64,000 nucleotides of DNA. It comes from Erythrophleum ivorense (taxonomy: Eukaryota > Streptophyta > Magnoliopsida > Fabales > Fabaceae). The stretch spans positions 124,001 to 188,000 of the forward strand of contig JAIUCV010000101.1 in NCBI GenBank assembly GCA_026724425.1. The letters run 5' to 3'. Under the pieces are notes generated by a model that was not told where the DNA came from, ran no database searches, and worked only from the letters and a program-made list of their open reading frames with translations. Positions 1 through 12,700 of this stretch are shown here, piece by piece (position 1 is the first letter of the stretch; every line of letters starts with the position of its first letter). The position numbers and the translations under genes are program-made.

Positions 1-224
1 GGAATGCATGCTGAACAAACTGAAAATGGAAACAAAAGAAAGAAAGAGTTAAAAGGTTTATTGAGGGTTTAAAAGTAGAAGTTATTCAACGGTAAAACGC
101 TGTCGTTTTGTTGTTGATCAAATGACTCATTCATCATCCTTTAATCACACACACACACACTGAAATTAAGCACTTGGCTTCTTCTCTCAAGCTCGAGTCG
201 ATTTCGGTAAAAACCTCATTTTCA
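1..224. other. Upstream region and 5' UTR of the RNA methyltransferase gene
   Basis: No gene is seen here. A short CA microsatellite lies at about 147-160, just before the methyltransferase coding region. The reading frame of the first exon stays open back to a TGA at 123-125 but contains no ATG upstream of 225. Confidence 0.6.
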
Positions 225-2860
225 ATGTTAGCCACCACGCCTGCTCACAGTCTCAGGTACGTGGTGCCCACGCGCACATGGCTTCATCGGTTCCGATGCT
301 CATCTGCTTCGTCCTCTCTCGCGTCTCTCTCCTCTTCCGAATTCGCCGGAGGTAACACCCAGAAGGTGAACGAAGAGAAGAGCAGTGACGACGGCCCTGA
401 GAAGAAAACGGCGCCGTATTACCCGAAACGAGGGCAGACGGTGGAGCTTGTGTGCGAGAGCTTGGGGTTCAAAGGCAAAGGAATCTGTAAAGTTGACGGA
501 ACTGGCTTCGTCGTCATGTGCGACCGTGCTCTTCCCGGCGAGCGTTTTCTCGGCCGCGTCACTCGTCGCAAAGGCAGCTATGCCGAGGTTTCAATTGCCC
601 TTTTCTTCAATTTATTTATGATTTCTCATTTCTCTCAATGTGATAATCCACAGTTACGATTTTTAGTTCTGAGATTATTATTATAAAGTTTCGATTTTTA
701 ATATCTCTTATCTGCTTGTTGTATATTCTGTTGTTTAGGTGACGAAACTCGAGACGATATCAACACACAGGGACTTAGTAGAAGCTCCATGTGAGTATGC
801 ATCCTACTGTGGTGGTTGCAAAACTCAGAATCTCTCTTACGAAGCTCAGCTTAGAGCTAAAGAAGAGCAGGTCCATGAGCTTATCAGACATGTTGGAAAG
901 TTTTCTGATAACAATCCAGGTCTTGAGACTGTCTTGAAGCCTATTGTTGCCTGCGATATCCAATTCAATTATCGGAACAAGGTTTGATTGATTAATTGTT
1001 TGTTGTTAATATTATTATTTCCGTTTGAAATTGGCTGCTTAATATTATGATTTCCGTTTTGAATGTAGATGGAATTTTCATTTGGTCCACAAAGATGGCT
1101 TCCGACTGAAATGTTGCACGAGAGAGAAGATGGTCCAAAGAGCTTTGCATTAGGGCTACACGCACCTGGATTTTTTGACAAGGTGTTAAATGTCGATAAG
1201 TGCTTATTACAAAGCGAGCCAGGAAACATGGTATAGTGAAAGCAGTTATACAAATTTAGTGTCTGCATAGAGATTTTTTTACCAGAATCATTAGTAAATT
1301 TATTCTCTTTTATAACCCAAATAGGTTCTTGCTGCTGTTCAAGAATGCTGGAGAGATCCTCAATTAAGTCTTTCTCCGTATAATGCTCGTTCACATGCCG
1401 GCTTTCTTAAACATTTGATGCTGAGAACTGGAAGGTATTAAAGGTACTTAAATAAAATATGTCGATAGAATAAGCGACTTTGTGTGCCATGATGATGGAA
1501 GTGAAATTCATAGTTGAATCTGCGTTATGATCTTTAGCGATAATTCTTTCATTGCAATAGTTTTGCTATTATTGTCTCATTATCAAACTTGACTATAGGA
1601 ATGTGGAGACTGGTTCACAAGAACTTATGGTCAATTTTGTGACATCGTCTTATAAGCCAGAGTTGTTGAAGCCTCTGGTTGACAGAATTACATCAATTCC
1701 TCAAGTGGTTCGTAATGAAAACTGTTTTGTTTCTTGCTACAAACCCATTAATCGGTTAATAGATTCACAGTTCCATAATATTTTGTTGGCTTTTGATAAA
1801 AACAGGTAAGTGTAGTGAATAATGTAAACTCCTCCGTTGGAAATACATCTGTTGGGGAAAAGGAATATACTCTTTACGGGAAAGTTACAATCACAGAGGT
1901 GTTAAGAGGACTTACATTTCAAATCTCTGCCAACTCTTTCTTTCAGACTAACACTCATCAGGTATTGCAAAAATTTCACCAATCTCATTTGTCTTTACAT
2001 CTCAAATATCAAACAGTCAGTCGTTGAGTTTGTATACTATGCAGGCTGAAGTTTTATATAAGCTTATTGAGGAATCCGCTGGACTTAAAGGAGATGGCTC
2101 AGAAGTCGTTCTCGATCTTTTCTGTGGAACTGGAACCATAGGTCTTACACTTGCCAGAAGGTAGAGAAACAAAGTACAGTGAAAGATTAACAAAAGATTT
2201 AGAGATTTTGATTGTTACTGAATTGTTTAGTCTGATTCTCTCCTCTTTCTAGGGCGAAGCATGTGTATGGTTATGAAGTAGTTCCACAAGCAATAACAGA
2301 TGCACACAAGAATGCTCAAATAAACGGCATAGAGAATGCTACATTCATCCAAGGGGATCTAAACAAGATAGGAGAGGATTTTGGGAGCAATTTCCCTAAG
2401 CCTGATATTGTTATTTCTGGTTATAATCTTCTTCACATAGTTGTTTTTCATGATTTCATCTTGCTTCTAATACTTTGAAGTCTACCAATTTTTGTGTCGC
2501 TTGACTCATTAGAGAAGTGTTTTTACAGATCCTAATCGACCTGGTATGCACATGAAGTTGATCAAGTTCCTGCTAAAGCTTAAATCTCCACGGATCATTT
2601 ATGTTTCGTGTAATCCTGCAACCTGCGCTAGGGATCTTGATTACCTTTGTCATGGCGTGGTTAGTAATCTAATCTTTCATTTGAATCTTTTGTTTTTTGT
2701 ATCATTTGTAATGGTGATCAACAGAACGTTGTGATTTTTAAAAACGTAGGAGGAGAAGAATATAAAGGGTTGCTACAGATTGATGAGTGTTCAGCCAGTG
2801 GATATGTTCCCTCACACTCCTCACATTGAATGTGTCTGCTTACTTGAGCTTTGTTGTTAA
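225..2860 (+). CDS. TrmA/RumA-family RNA (uracil-5-)-methyltransferase, At3g21300-like
   Basis: Probably a SAM-dependent 5-methyluridine methyltransferase acting on tRNA or rRNA. Exons: 225-587, 739-981, 1069-1230, 1325-1434, 1599-about 1711, about 1806/1816-1961, 2045-2160, 2253-2419, 2529-2659, 2750-2860. The junction between the fifth and sixth exons is ambiguous; two donor/acceptor pairs keep frame. Domains in order: an N-terminal Ser/Arg-rich stretch that could be a plastid transit peptide; a TRAM-like domain (from RGQTVEL to GRVTRRKG); a Cys cluster (CEYASYCGGC) like the Fe-S site of RumA; QTNTHQ; the SAM-binding motif DLFCGTGTIGL; DPNRPG; and the catalytic-Cys motif VSCNPATCARD. All key motifs are present, so the gene looks functional. 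The first in-frame ATG is at 225. A TTG at 174 would extend the protein by 17 transit-peptide-like residues. The substrate cannot be read from the sequence. Confidence 0.9.
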
Positions 2861-3247
2861 GCTCTCTGGTGACCAATCAAATTGAATCTCCGAAAGAGAT
2901 TTGGTCTCACTACACATCTTTTTTTATAAGAACATGTTTTTGACTTTTTTTTGGATATTTGAAACCGTGTATCAAGATAATTCCATTAGGAATGTGTAGA
3001 ACTAGAGAAGTAGGAACATGATCACATCATGAACCTACTTAGAAGAACCATTTGAATCAATTGAACAAGATAAATGTGCAAAAAGGAAAAATTAAATTAA
3101 ATAAATCCAACAAGAAAATTATCAATGTGCAAAATACATGAAAAACAAGACTTTTCAAAAATGATTGAAGGAATCGACGAGGCTCAGCAAAATGTAAAAT
3201 GAGTGCAAATTCAATCTTCCAATGATTGAGCTTTCTTCTTCTATCGC
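2861..3247. other. Intergenic region between convergent genes
   Basis: AT-rich sequence holding the 3' ends of the methyltransferase and of the small minus-strand gene. No further coding or repeat structure is seen. Confidence 0.6.
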
Positions 3248-3481
3248 TTAATCTCGTTTTCTCGAGCTAAGTTGACGAGCATAGGCCGCAACACGCTTTG
3301 CCCACTTCACAATCTCTGCCTTGACCTTTTTGGAATCCATACGTTTCAACGACGATGGTTTCTTCTTCCCATCCATTGATGATGATTCAATGAACGAGAA
3401 TGACAAGCATCGATAACGAGTAATCGACTTGCTGTTGCTTCCATTACTCTTCCTCTCTGAAGCTTGTTTCTTCAGAGACAT
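3248..3481 (-). CDS. Small basic protein of unknown function (77 aa)
   Basis: Intronless frame from a genuine ATG (3481) to a stop at 3248. The product is Lys/Arg- and Ser-rich. It has a Ser-rich N-terminal half and a C-terminal amphipathic helix-like stretch (KAEIVKWAKRVAAYARQL) followed by SSRKRD. No signal peptide or membrane segment is seen. I do not recognise the family with certainty. The regular spacing of Val, Trp, Ala and Tyr among basic residues looks selected rather than random, and composition differs from the AT-rich flanks, which supports a real gene. It is convergent with the methyltransferase. It does not match the RTFL/DVL peptide signature, so I do not assign it there. Confidence 0.6.
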   Translation of the reverse strand: MSLKKQASERKSNGSNSKSITRYRCLSFSFIESSSMDGKKKPSSLKRMDSKKVKAEIVKWAKRVAAYARQLSSRKRD

Positions 3482-4340
3482 GTCAGAGATCTCTCCAAGT
3501 GAAAGAAAATCAAGAATTGTTCCAAGTTTTTTGAGTTATGAAGAGACCTTTAATAGATAGACATGCGCAGACAAAAGAAAGAGAGTCTTACAAGTTATTA
3601 GACTTGCGATGGTTTAAGATAAAGACGTGTAAGCGAAGCATGTTGGTTTCGTTGACGTTTGACTTTGTCAATGCATTTTCTTCTTCTCTTCTCGTTACTT
3701 CGCAAATGGAATCCCTGTTTTTGATTCTCTATTCCAACTAAAACTTGTTATTTGACTTTTCTTTTATCCGTAAGCCGTTGACTAAACACAATCAAGGCTT
3801 AATTGTAGCAAGCAAGACCAATTTATCAATAAACCATAATCAGCATATAGCAAACAAGTTCATGGCACATTGATCATTTATCAAACAGAGATGCTGTGAA
3901 GCTTTCTTATTTCTTATGTGCGACCATAATGCTGAAAAAAAAATAACCAAAGAGCTAAAAGAGTTTCTTTCTTCTCCATCTGAGTTTGACAAGAACTTGT
4001 AAGAGTAACAACAAACAATTTCAGTTTATCTGAAAAAAACAAACTAAAGCAATTCTTGAAAAGAAAAATGTGTAAATTTGAGCAACAATGTCTTCTTTCA
4101 CCTAATCTGTGTTTTTTTGTTTGTTTTTTTTTCTAATTTTACACCCCCCACCACTAATTGCTATGGCTAATATTATTTACATATACACCTTCACTTCCAT
4201 ATTCTTTTCTCTGATGCTTCCTCACAAGGCCTAAGTATCTCTCTGTATTGTGAAAAAATCCACCACTCCCTAAAACCAGGCTATTTTCATCTCAGTACGA
4301 TATATAGTCAAGAAACAAACCAGAGACCAAACTCATCTCC
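3482..4340. other. Intergenic region upstream of the small gene and downstream of the PWWP gene
   Basis: AT-rich with several homopolymer runs. It should hold the promoter of the minus-strand small gene and the 3' UTR of the PWWP gene. No supported coding frame was found. Confidence 0.5.
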
Positions 4341-6957
4341 TCATGTATTGCCTGCAGATGGTAATGCTCTGTGAACTTGTCTCGGTGAGCCTTTCACAGC
4401 TTCGTTTATCCTACTGAAGACAACTTTCAGCGGAATGCAAGCTACAACCTGTTCTTTCGCCTTCTCTGTCATCAACTTCTCCTTGCTAATTACTGTCAGC
4501 TTCTGGCCACTTAGAGCAGAGAGGAACCTTGTCTTTTTGGATAGAGGTGAAGATTTCTTTGACTTTGATGATGGTTTGTGTGGAGGAATGTGTGGTTTCT
4601 TCTTCTTAGATTTCTTGTTCCACGATGGTTTTGGCTTCACATCACCATCAACTATTGGAAAACCAAGTGACTTGGTATGATTATATAAGACGCGGTCACA
4701 TGATCCATCTTCAAGCACTTCAACCGTTGAAGGGTGCCCAACAATAGCTTCACCGTTCAGTTTACTTCTCAGGGAAATCAGCGGAACACTCCGAGGTTTA
4801 TAGTTGGCTTTTACCTCGATATTCACGTCATACAGTTGAGAGTTCCTCCCCATAGCCTGAGTGCAAACGCTGAAATTACCGGGTGGCTCATGATCAGAGA
4901 CGAGACAAAGAGCTAGAGAATTGTTGTTGGCTTCTTCTGCGTAAGCAATTCTTCTTTCTTCTTGTTTTTTACTCATCTGCCTTGGATTCCTTTTCCCTTT
5001 TAGCTGCCACTTTGAAGTGCCAATCTCAATTCCGTTGATAAGTGCAGCTGCTGGGTTTGTAGTACAAGCAGATCCATTACTTCCTTCGTTTTTCACCATA
5101 TCATCATGGCTACTCTCACCAGATTGCCTCGTCGGTCCAGAAACAAGAGCCTTCCTAGGTGAGGAAGATGTGAAAGCCGCAGTCGGAATACCTGGAACAA
5201 CAATGGATGTCAGTTTAAGCCATTCTGATCACAAACCAGGAAAAGAAGCCACTAGATATAACTGATCAAGCTTCTGATCCTACAGGCAGTGAAAAAAAAG
5301 ATAGCAGATAACCATCTTAAGCCATGACCAGAAACACGCAGAAACAATTAGCCACAGATAAGTAAAACATTGGGAAACATCTTCTATAAAAATAAGCCAC
5401 TGAGTTGAACACATGATTAAGAAAAGCATCCATTGCCAAAACAAAGAATCAACAGTATTCTGTCCCGGAGGATTTGTCCAGAATTTAGTCATATAAGCAC
5501 TTAGCCCATCATGTAACAAATCTAACTGATGATTCTTCCGTGCTATTATGTTTTCTCTATTCCTAAGAATGGAGATTTTTCCAACCCAGAGGAACAGAAG
5601 TGTGAACCAATTCAATCACCACAACTTTTATAAAAAGGTTTAGCCATTCATACCTGCAGAGTATTTATCTTCTCCAATTAGTGGAACATCAAATAATCCA
5701 TTGGACGATTCATCCTTTGCCGAAACTGATATGCTGGAGATTTCACTCTCTTTTGCCTTGCTATGGATTGCTTCAACAACATTCTCACATGAAACCTCAT
5801 TGCTTTTATTGTTGCTGTTGTTGATTACAGCAGAAACTTTGCTTTCAGAGATCCCTGGAAGAAGCAAACAATCCGAATTGACAAGTTCGTCAACAGGAAC
5901 ACACACCAAAGCTGTACTCTCTAACACATTAGTCAGTGGTTGTCGTCTGTTTGTCCTTTTAGCGTACTCAATAGCATTTACGACTGGCAACATTTTTCCT
6001 TTCGTTGACGGAGAGCAATCCCTGCTACTACCATTGGCAAGAGTTCCATTCGGCATAGAACCATTGATCTTTATATCACTTTCAGAGCCATTTTCCTCCT
6101 TAGGTTCGAGCAGTGCGCCGACCTGTACTTTGGCTTTTGATCCTATACCAATTCCAATATCCTCAAGTCCTCTCATTCGCTTGTTTCCTTCAGTCCCATC
6201 ATCTTCCGAGTCATTTGGTGTTCTTCTTCTCTTTTCTGACAAAGGCTTCACCGTAGAAGCATTGCCATAATTGGTTTTTCTCAAAGACATACTAGATTCT
6301 TCAGTCTTTGCAACATCAGTCGAATCCTCATTGCCCTTGCTGGAAACGCGTCTTCGTATTCTAGCCTTGTCAGTACAAGAACCATCTGCTCCTGTAAAGA
6401 GCTCTGGATTATCTTTGGCAAGGTGTGCATTCTCAATCTCTAGAGCATGCGCAATGGCATCTTCCCGGCGAGCATACTTGACAGCCTTCTTACTAACGCC
6501 CATAGCAGTTGCTTTAGCCGTCTCAATACAAGCATCATACTCCCCACAACGAAACGCCTTCACCCTCTTAGACTTTTCAAGATTATACCAATCCCTGGAA
6601 TGATCATAAAGCAACACAAATTAACTCTTGAGAAACCACGCCCTTGTCCAATTTCAATCAATCATCCACAAATCAAAATCATATTGACAATTAAATCAAA
6701 ACAAGAATGTTGAATCAATCAATCAATCACTCAAGCCAAAGTCAATGAGGAAAAGCAGTGAGTAGTACTTACACGCTAGCATCTTCACGACCTAGAAGCT
6801 TAATTGGTGTGCCAGATTTAGGAGAAACAATACAATTATCAGGAACCTCGTGATGAGCCACAATCCGACCCGGCCACCATGACCCGTTACGGCGTCGGAC
6901 CCAAACCAAGCCTCCCACCGACGCATCAATCGCCTTTCGCTCATCACTACTCCCCAT
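4341..6957 (-). CDS. PWWP/Tudor-superfamily chromatin protein, At3g21295-like
   Basis: Three exons on the minus strand: 6957-6773, 6594-5654 and 5191-4341, giving 658 residues. The start is the ATG at 6957 (MGSSDERKAID). A PWWP domain is at the N terminus (residues about 15-90) and includes GGLVWVRRRNGSWWPGRI, the aromatic-rich core that reads methylated histone tails or DNA, and DWYNLEKSKRVKAFRCGEYD. The rest is low-complexity, charged and probably disordered, with basic tracts (KSKKKKPHIPPHKPSSKSKK) typical of nuclear localisation. All splice sites are canonical and frame is kept, so the gene looks intact. The role in chromatin binding is inferred from the domain; no enzyme domain is visible. 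The first intron is 178 bp and the second 462 bp. Confidence 0.9.
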
Positions 6958-7381
6958 CACACGGACACACCAACTAAAATCCCCGTCGGAGCTCACAAAA
7001 CCCAGGAAAATCCCAAATTGATTCTACAAATTCGAGGAGATGTTCATCGCCATGAAGTTTAATCTCTTCAGAGGCATGCTTCTCTCTGATAAACTCTGTA
7101 ACCGACAGAATCAGAGGAACCTCAAAATGCAAAAAAAATCGAAGCTCAGGAGCTGTAAAACGACTGGTTGCAAAAGGGTTTATATTTAACCCGAGAGGAA
7201 GATCTGCCCACGGAAAAACAAGAGATCCAGCTAGTCCTCTCCTGGGATATGTACTCTACCAAGTTTCTTCTCTAGGTTTGAAGTTTCTTTCTTTTTCCAA
7301 TCAATTTTATCAATCAGTAGAAGCGAAACCGATGTTTTTGACTCAAAAGGGTTTTGGCTTCCTCCGCCTTGTAGAAGAAAC

Positions 7382-7383
<2 letters not shown>

Positions 7384-7423
<40 letters not shown>
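7384..7423. repeat. (GA)n microsatellite
   Basis: About 20 uninterrupted GA dinucleotides in the 5' leader region of the PWWP gene. On that gene's strand it reads as a CT tract, a common feature of plant 5' UTRs. Confidence 0.95.
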
Positions 7424-7426
<3 letters not shown>

Positions 7427-8143
7427 GACACAGGGAAGAGAGAAAAGATAAAAAAAAAAATTCTTGTTCGTTTGAGTTTTGAGTTTGATGATGATACCAA
7501 CCCAAAAAGAAAGCCAGATTAAATTACGAAACTAAAAACGGCCACGTTTTGGGTTTCCTTCTTATTCCTTTAGGTCGAGTCGATTGTGAATTCGATTCTC
7601 AGATTTTGATTAGAGACAAACAAATCATCTTCTCTGATCTTAAAGCATTTCTTTGATGAAACACGGTTATCGGAGAAAACCTCCTTCAAATACTAAAATT
7701 GCATTGTTATGGACTAGAATTTAAGGCTCAAACAGATCTGAGCCCTCTTAAAGCCCAATGGCATTTCTCGATCCATCAAATTACTGCCCATTTTTTAATT
7801 AGATATCCTAAATTAAGTAATTAATATATGCTCATATTATGCATAATATATGTTCATGTTAGGCATAATTAATATGACTAAAACATTATTTCAAATTCAT
7901 GTCAGTCATAAATGAGTTCAACAGATTTCAGTTACATATCAATCATAATCAAAACTTTATGATTCAAACTAAAAATTTCATCTCATCATCAAAAAGTTTT
8001 CAATTCAGCATAATATTTGATGTACATTGCAAAAATAGAAGAAATAATATGTCTCAAACATTATTTCAAATTTATATCAATCATAAATAAAATAGGTGAG
8101 ACTTCAGAGAAAAAACATAGAGATTTAGACTCATATTGACATG

Positions 8144-8205
8144 TTGGCCGGTGGAATTGCGGGTGCCATGTCACATCCCTTCTTGATGTTACCAAGATAA
8201 GATTT
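8144..8205 (+). pseudogene. Possible scrap of a mitochondrial carrier gene
   Basis: One frame reads LAGGIAGAMSHPF, resembling the GGxAGA segment that begins a mitochondrial carrier repeat. It is followed within a few codons by a stop. There is no PX[DE]XX[KR] motif and nothing else carrier-like nearby. This may be a decayed fragment or chance. Confidence 0.25.
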
Positions 8206-9771
8206 CAGGTAACAGTTATTTGTTAGTATGGCTAATATGGAAAAGTTTAATTTGTGGAGTTTTTAGTGAGTCATTTTCCTTATAGTGATGTGAATCATTA
8301 TGATTATAGAAGATGTTTTGGAATGGTGTGTATCTCAATATGTAGTTTTAAGAGAAAATGAAACTGTAGATCAAACATTAATAAATGGTTCATTGTTTGT
8401 CGTTGTTCACGAAGAAATGTATGTTTGACTCTAAACTGTTTATATCTTAATTTAATAGGTTCAGTACATCCTCGTGGACTCTCAGTCAAAAGAATTTTTT
8501 GGCTATACGTAAATACAGCGGCTTATTATGGACAACATGTAATATCTTTCGAGAGGAATGTTTTCGAGTAAGTCTTCTAAGCTTTTCTTTTGATGTTTTT
8601 CCTATATATTTTTACAAATCATATCATTTTTTCAATGTTTTTAACGTTGGAATGTTCTAGCCCTACTTCTTCCATGCTTGTATATATGCAGTACGCATCC
8701 ATAAAATTTGCTGTTTTGAACAATATGAAATATTTTGCGTCAAAAACAAGTATATCACTAACTCGATCTATTTCATACCCATTAACTCGACAATATATTT
8801 TGATGTACATTGCAAAAATATAAGAAATAATATGATTAATTGAATAGAGAAAATGAATAAGTTACATATGCTTTTTACTCAATTTTGGATAATTTTGAGT
8901 GCTTGGATCTAATTGTTTTTGTAAGCATATTCAAACATTAGATCAGTTTGTGTGATATGTGAGTATACTGAAAATTCGTGGACAAGGGGCAATATGTAAG
9001 ATTGACCCCAACATTGATCTAAAACATATTTTAAACTGGTCTGCAATAGGACTCATTTGCAATGTAAAATATAGTTTATGATGGAGTATATTGTCGAACA
9101 ATTAAGAGACGGAGTGCGTTAAGAGTTTCATTTTAAGGTAACAATTATAGTTTTCACGACAATATAGCTGTTATATCGACACATTTTAAGGTAACAATTA
9201 TAGTTTTCACGGCATGTCACCAACCAGACTTTTATGAATCAGAAAGTAACAATTGAAAATTCTACAGCCTAAAGTCATCATAACTCATAAGAAACAACCC
9301 CGAAAAACACCTGTGCTTTTATTGTCGTCGACACTTGTTCGGTTTATTATCAAGTAACTGCTTCTTTTATTTTAGTTTATGAACTTTTCATGAAAAGGAG
9401 TTATAGATTTATTATAAAGAAAAATCACATATGCTACAAAAAGATTCATATTTATGCATTCGACTTGATTCTCACCTATCAAACTTAGAATAAAGCAGAG
9501 CCAGAAGAACCTATATTGATCTGTACATATTTGTTATCGAGTGGTCAAAAGAACACCAACTGAAACAAATTTAAAGCCATAAAATCTACGAAAGGTCTCC
9601 CCTAGGTACAACTCACACAAAATTGGGCCTATGAATCAAATCTAATTTCACAAAGAAAGAAAGAACAAAAAACTTCTAATCTTCAACAGCAAGATGAGGG
9701 ATATCAAACTCTCCTCTTTCACCTCTGAGCATGAGGTCCAAGCTTTCTAGAGACCTTTGGTTCCAGTTTCA

Positions 9772-12700
9772 TCAATCTTTTCCATGAGATGATGCATAGT
9801 CTTTCATTCTTTGTTTCAGTTGCTGCAAGAGGTAATCAAAACTCATTGTTATAACACATCAGACAAAGCACAAATGCAGAGGACAATGAAAAGAAACAAA
9901 AACTACGGTTTCTAGGGGGAGTTTTGTAAAACTCACCTTCAATTCCTCATGGAGAACAATGAATATTTTCTTCATACGTTTGTGCCTCTGCAGATTGTGT
10001 GACAGATAACATATATCAGAAAGTCATCATCAAATATTATTTGCATTTAAAAGGGAAATAGTTTTAGTATGAGTCAGCAGCAAATCTGGCACACAAACTT
10101 GCTCGGTAAACAAAAATGCACATAAGCGAGTGATTTCAATTTACAGTCGTCACATCTTCTCACTCCCTATCCCTACGCTATTTCAATATATAAACAAATA
10201 GCTATATTTTCATAACAGATAAAATATATATATATATATATAAAGTGGTTGTAGAAAATTACCTCCCCACATTTGCAGTAAGATTCCCTTAACTGCTCTA
10301 AAATTTTGTTATATCTCTCCACGTCCCTTCCTTTCGAAAACTTAAGGTCATCTTCAAACTTTTGAAAGACCTTTCTGCGAATAATGGGAAATATTAATTT
10401 CACGAAAGCTGATAAACTAGGACAACACAAACGATCTGAGAGTTATGAACAACGAGTCCGTCTAGCTACCTGTTGCTCTCTATTATCTTGTTAATGGAGC
10501 AGTAGCTATCATATTTATCCAAATACTCCTGCACATAGGCTTTATACCTGAAACAGAAAAACATTGTCATCTATTAGAAACGTGAGTAGTAAGCAATTAG
10601 ATTTCCAAACATTATAATTTTAGTTTACTCACTGCAAATGATCACTAACAGGTCCCTTCAGCTCGGGAGAAGCTTTCTCGTATTTCAAATAAGAAGAGTC
10701 TACGTCATCGAAAGATGCCATTCGTTTCTCCCGGACAACACTGTCACCTGGTATTGAAGTTGCATCTTTGTGTCCATTGACTGAATTTGCGATTTTCCCA
10801 GACGTATGTCTTTTACTCTCCCTTGATGAGCGGGACGTGGATGCTCGTTTGGAGCCCTGCTTTATAACGGGCGTTTTTTTATTTGTCTCTCCATAACCTT
10901 CCACACTGTTTCCTACTCTTGCTCTACTAACTTTTTGTCTTGATTTAAAAGCTGCATCCTCTATAACTTTATCCTGCGAGCCGATTTCAGTATTTGTACC
11001 TGTAAGGTTCTGCCCATGTGACTGCAAAGCCCACTTTTGAGATCTTTCTGAGTCTTCAACAAAGTGTTCGGGCAATTCTTTGATACCGTTGCTGGCATGT
11101 GTAGGAGCAGGCTTTTTCAAGTCAGATTTTTTGGACCTTCGTTTATCCGTGTCAATACCCAAGTTTTCTGAAGTGCTTGGTTTTAAACTCGACTGCCGAA
11201 ATGAACTTTTCTCTTCGAGTTGCTTTAATGCTGTATCTTCCCCCAATGGCTCAGGGAGTTCACCCAACTCCAAGTCTGAAACTTGTTTTCGGAGCACAGA
11301 GCCATTTCCCTTAGGTAATTTCTCTAAAAATGTTCTCTGGCTATCCAAGGGAGAAGAACCCATGCTCAAGCCTGAAACAGTCTTGGCATCCTTGTCACTT
11401 CCATCCAGTTCACCGTGTTTTCTATTAGATGCGTCATAAGGTAATGAAGGTCGATTGGCAGACTCACCATCTTTTTTATTTCTTGGAAACTTATTTTTTG
11501 AATGGACATCATCTCTTTGATTGTCCCTGAAGGCCTTACCTGACCGACTAGAAAGCATGTCATTCGGAAATTGGCCCCCTTCATCAGATTTACGGACATT
11601 GCCTAAGGCATCAGAATGTTTGTTCGGTTTACCTGAACTATCAACAGGCCTCATTTGACCATGTCTACTCGACTTCTCAATGAATGACTTCTGAAGTCCT
11701 CTAAGTGGATCTATCGTTTGACTAGCAGAAGCGTTGAGAGGCTCCGGACGATGTGAATCTTTACCTATGGCAGGTAACTGATTGAAGCTCTGGGATTTTC
11801 TATTGTTCATCCGTGCTGATTTCTGACTATCATGCTCCAATTCAGGGGCTTTTTGATTATTTTCTTTGGCCAGCCTCTCGGAGATGTCAGGTTGGTCATT
11901 TTGTAAGTTAGCCTTCGTTGTATTCTCTGTGTCATCAAACAACTGTCCAATAAAATTTTGGCGCTCTCGTAGCTTGTCATGACCAGAAGCAAAATTGTCC
12001 TGCTCTGAAATGCCAGCTTCTTCAATTGCAGTGGGACTGGTACCAGTTGTTGCGTCCATCTTCCAGTTAGTATCAGATAATTTTTTTCTGTCAGCTCCAG
12101 AATCATGACCCTCATCTGAACTGTTCCCCTCAATATCAACTGCATCAGACCCATGACCATCGATGTCAACTGCATCAGAATCATGACCGTCAATGTCAAC
12201 AGCATCAGAATCATGACCTTCGATGTCAACAAGATTAGAACCATGACCTGGGAGATCAATAGCATCCCGTTCAGCTGACTGTATTATCTGTTGAGGATCT
12301 CTATCACCATCGCTCATGATATCCACGTCCTCATCAGAACCATCCTTACTGTTAGAAGAAGCCTCGCTATCACTGCTGCTCCCACTGTCGCTCCCACTGT
12401 CACTGTTATCACTATCACTGTCACTATCACTAGACCTAAGTGCCTGGTCTTCTCTATTCTCAGATCGCTTTTCCTCATGAAGAATACCAGGTGAATGATG
12501 CTCAATGTCAACATTTTCTTGCGCACTCGATTGCTCTGCTAGATGAGCAGACAAACAGTCTTGTGAACCTTCTCCGTTCCGCTCACACACTGAAAACTTC
12601 TCCACGTTGCTGCCTCCTGGAACAGGTAACTGATCGCGGCTGCACTCAGTGATTGGTAGCAATTGCTGGTGTTCAGGTGAGCTGAAAAATAAAAGTTGTA

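Larger units (their letters stand above)
6958..9771. other. Long intergenic region between the PWWP and ELL-like genes
   Basis: The part next to 6957 is the 5' UTR and promoter of the PWWP gene and includes a long GA microsatellite. From about 7,800 to 9,300 the DNA is AT-rich and full of short direct repeats. One motif containing tgatgtacattgcaaaaata occurs near 8018 and 8797. Another, containing ttttaaggtaacaattatag, occurs near 9133 and 9185. A possible carrier-protein scrap lies near 8144. The 3' UTR of the ELL-like gene occupies the end. No intact gene is seen. Confidence 0.6.

Noticed and set aside
5280..5615. 111-codon minus-strand frame rich in Trp/Phe/Leu
   Set aside because: It lies entirely within the second intron of the PWWP gene, and the flanking splice sites keep that gene in frame.
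8144..8205. Intact mitochondrial carrier gene
   Set aside because: Only about 13 residues resemble a carrier, the signature motif is absent and stops follow at once.
11807..12265. Met/Leu/Ile-rich minus-strand frame overlapping the ELL-like exon
   Set aside because: It is a frame-shifted shadow of the GHDSDAVDID repeat region in the real coding frame.
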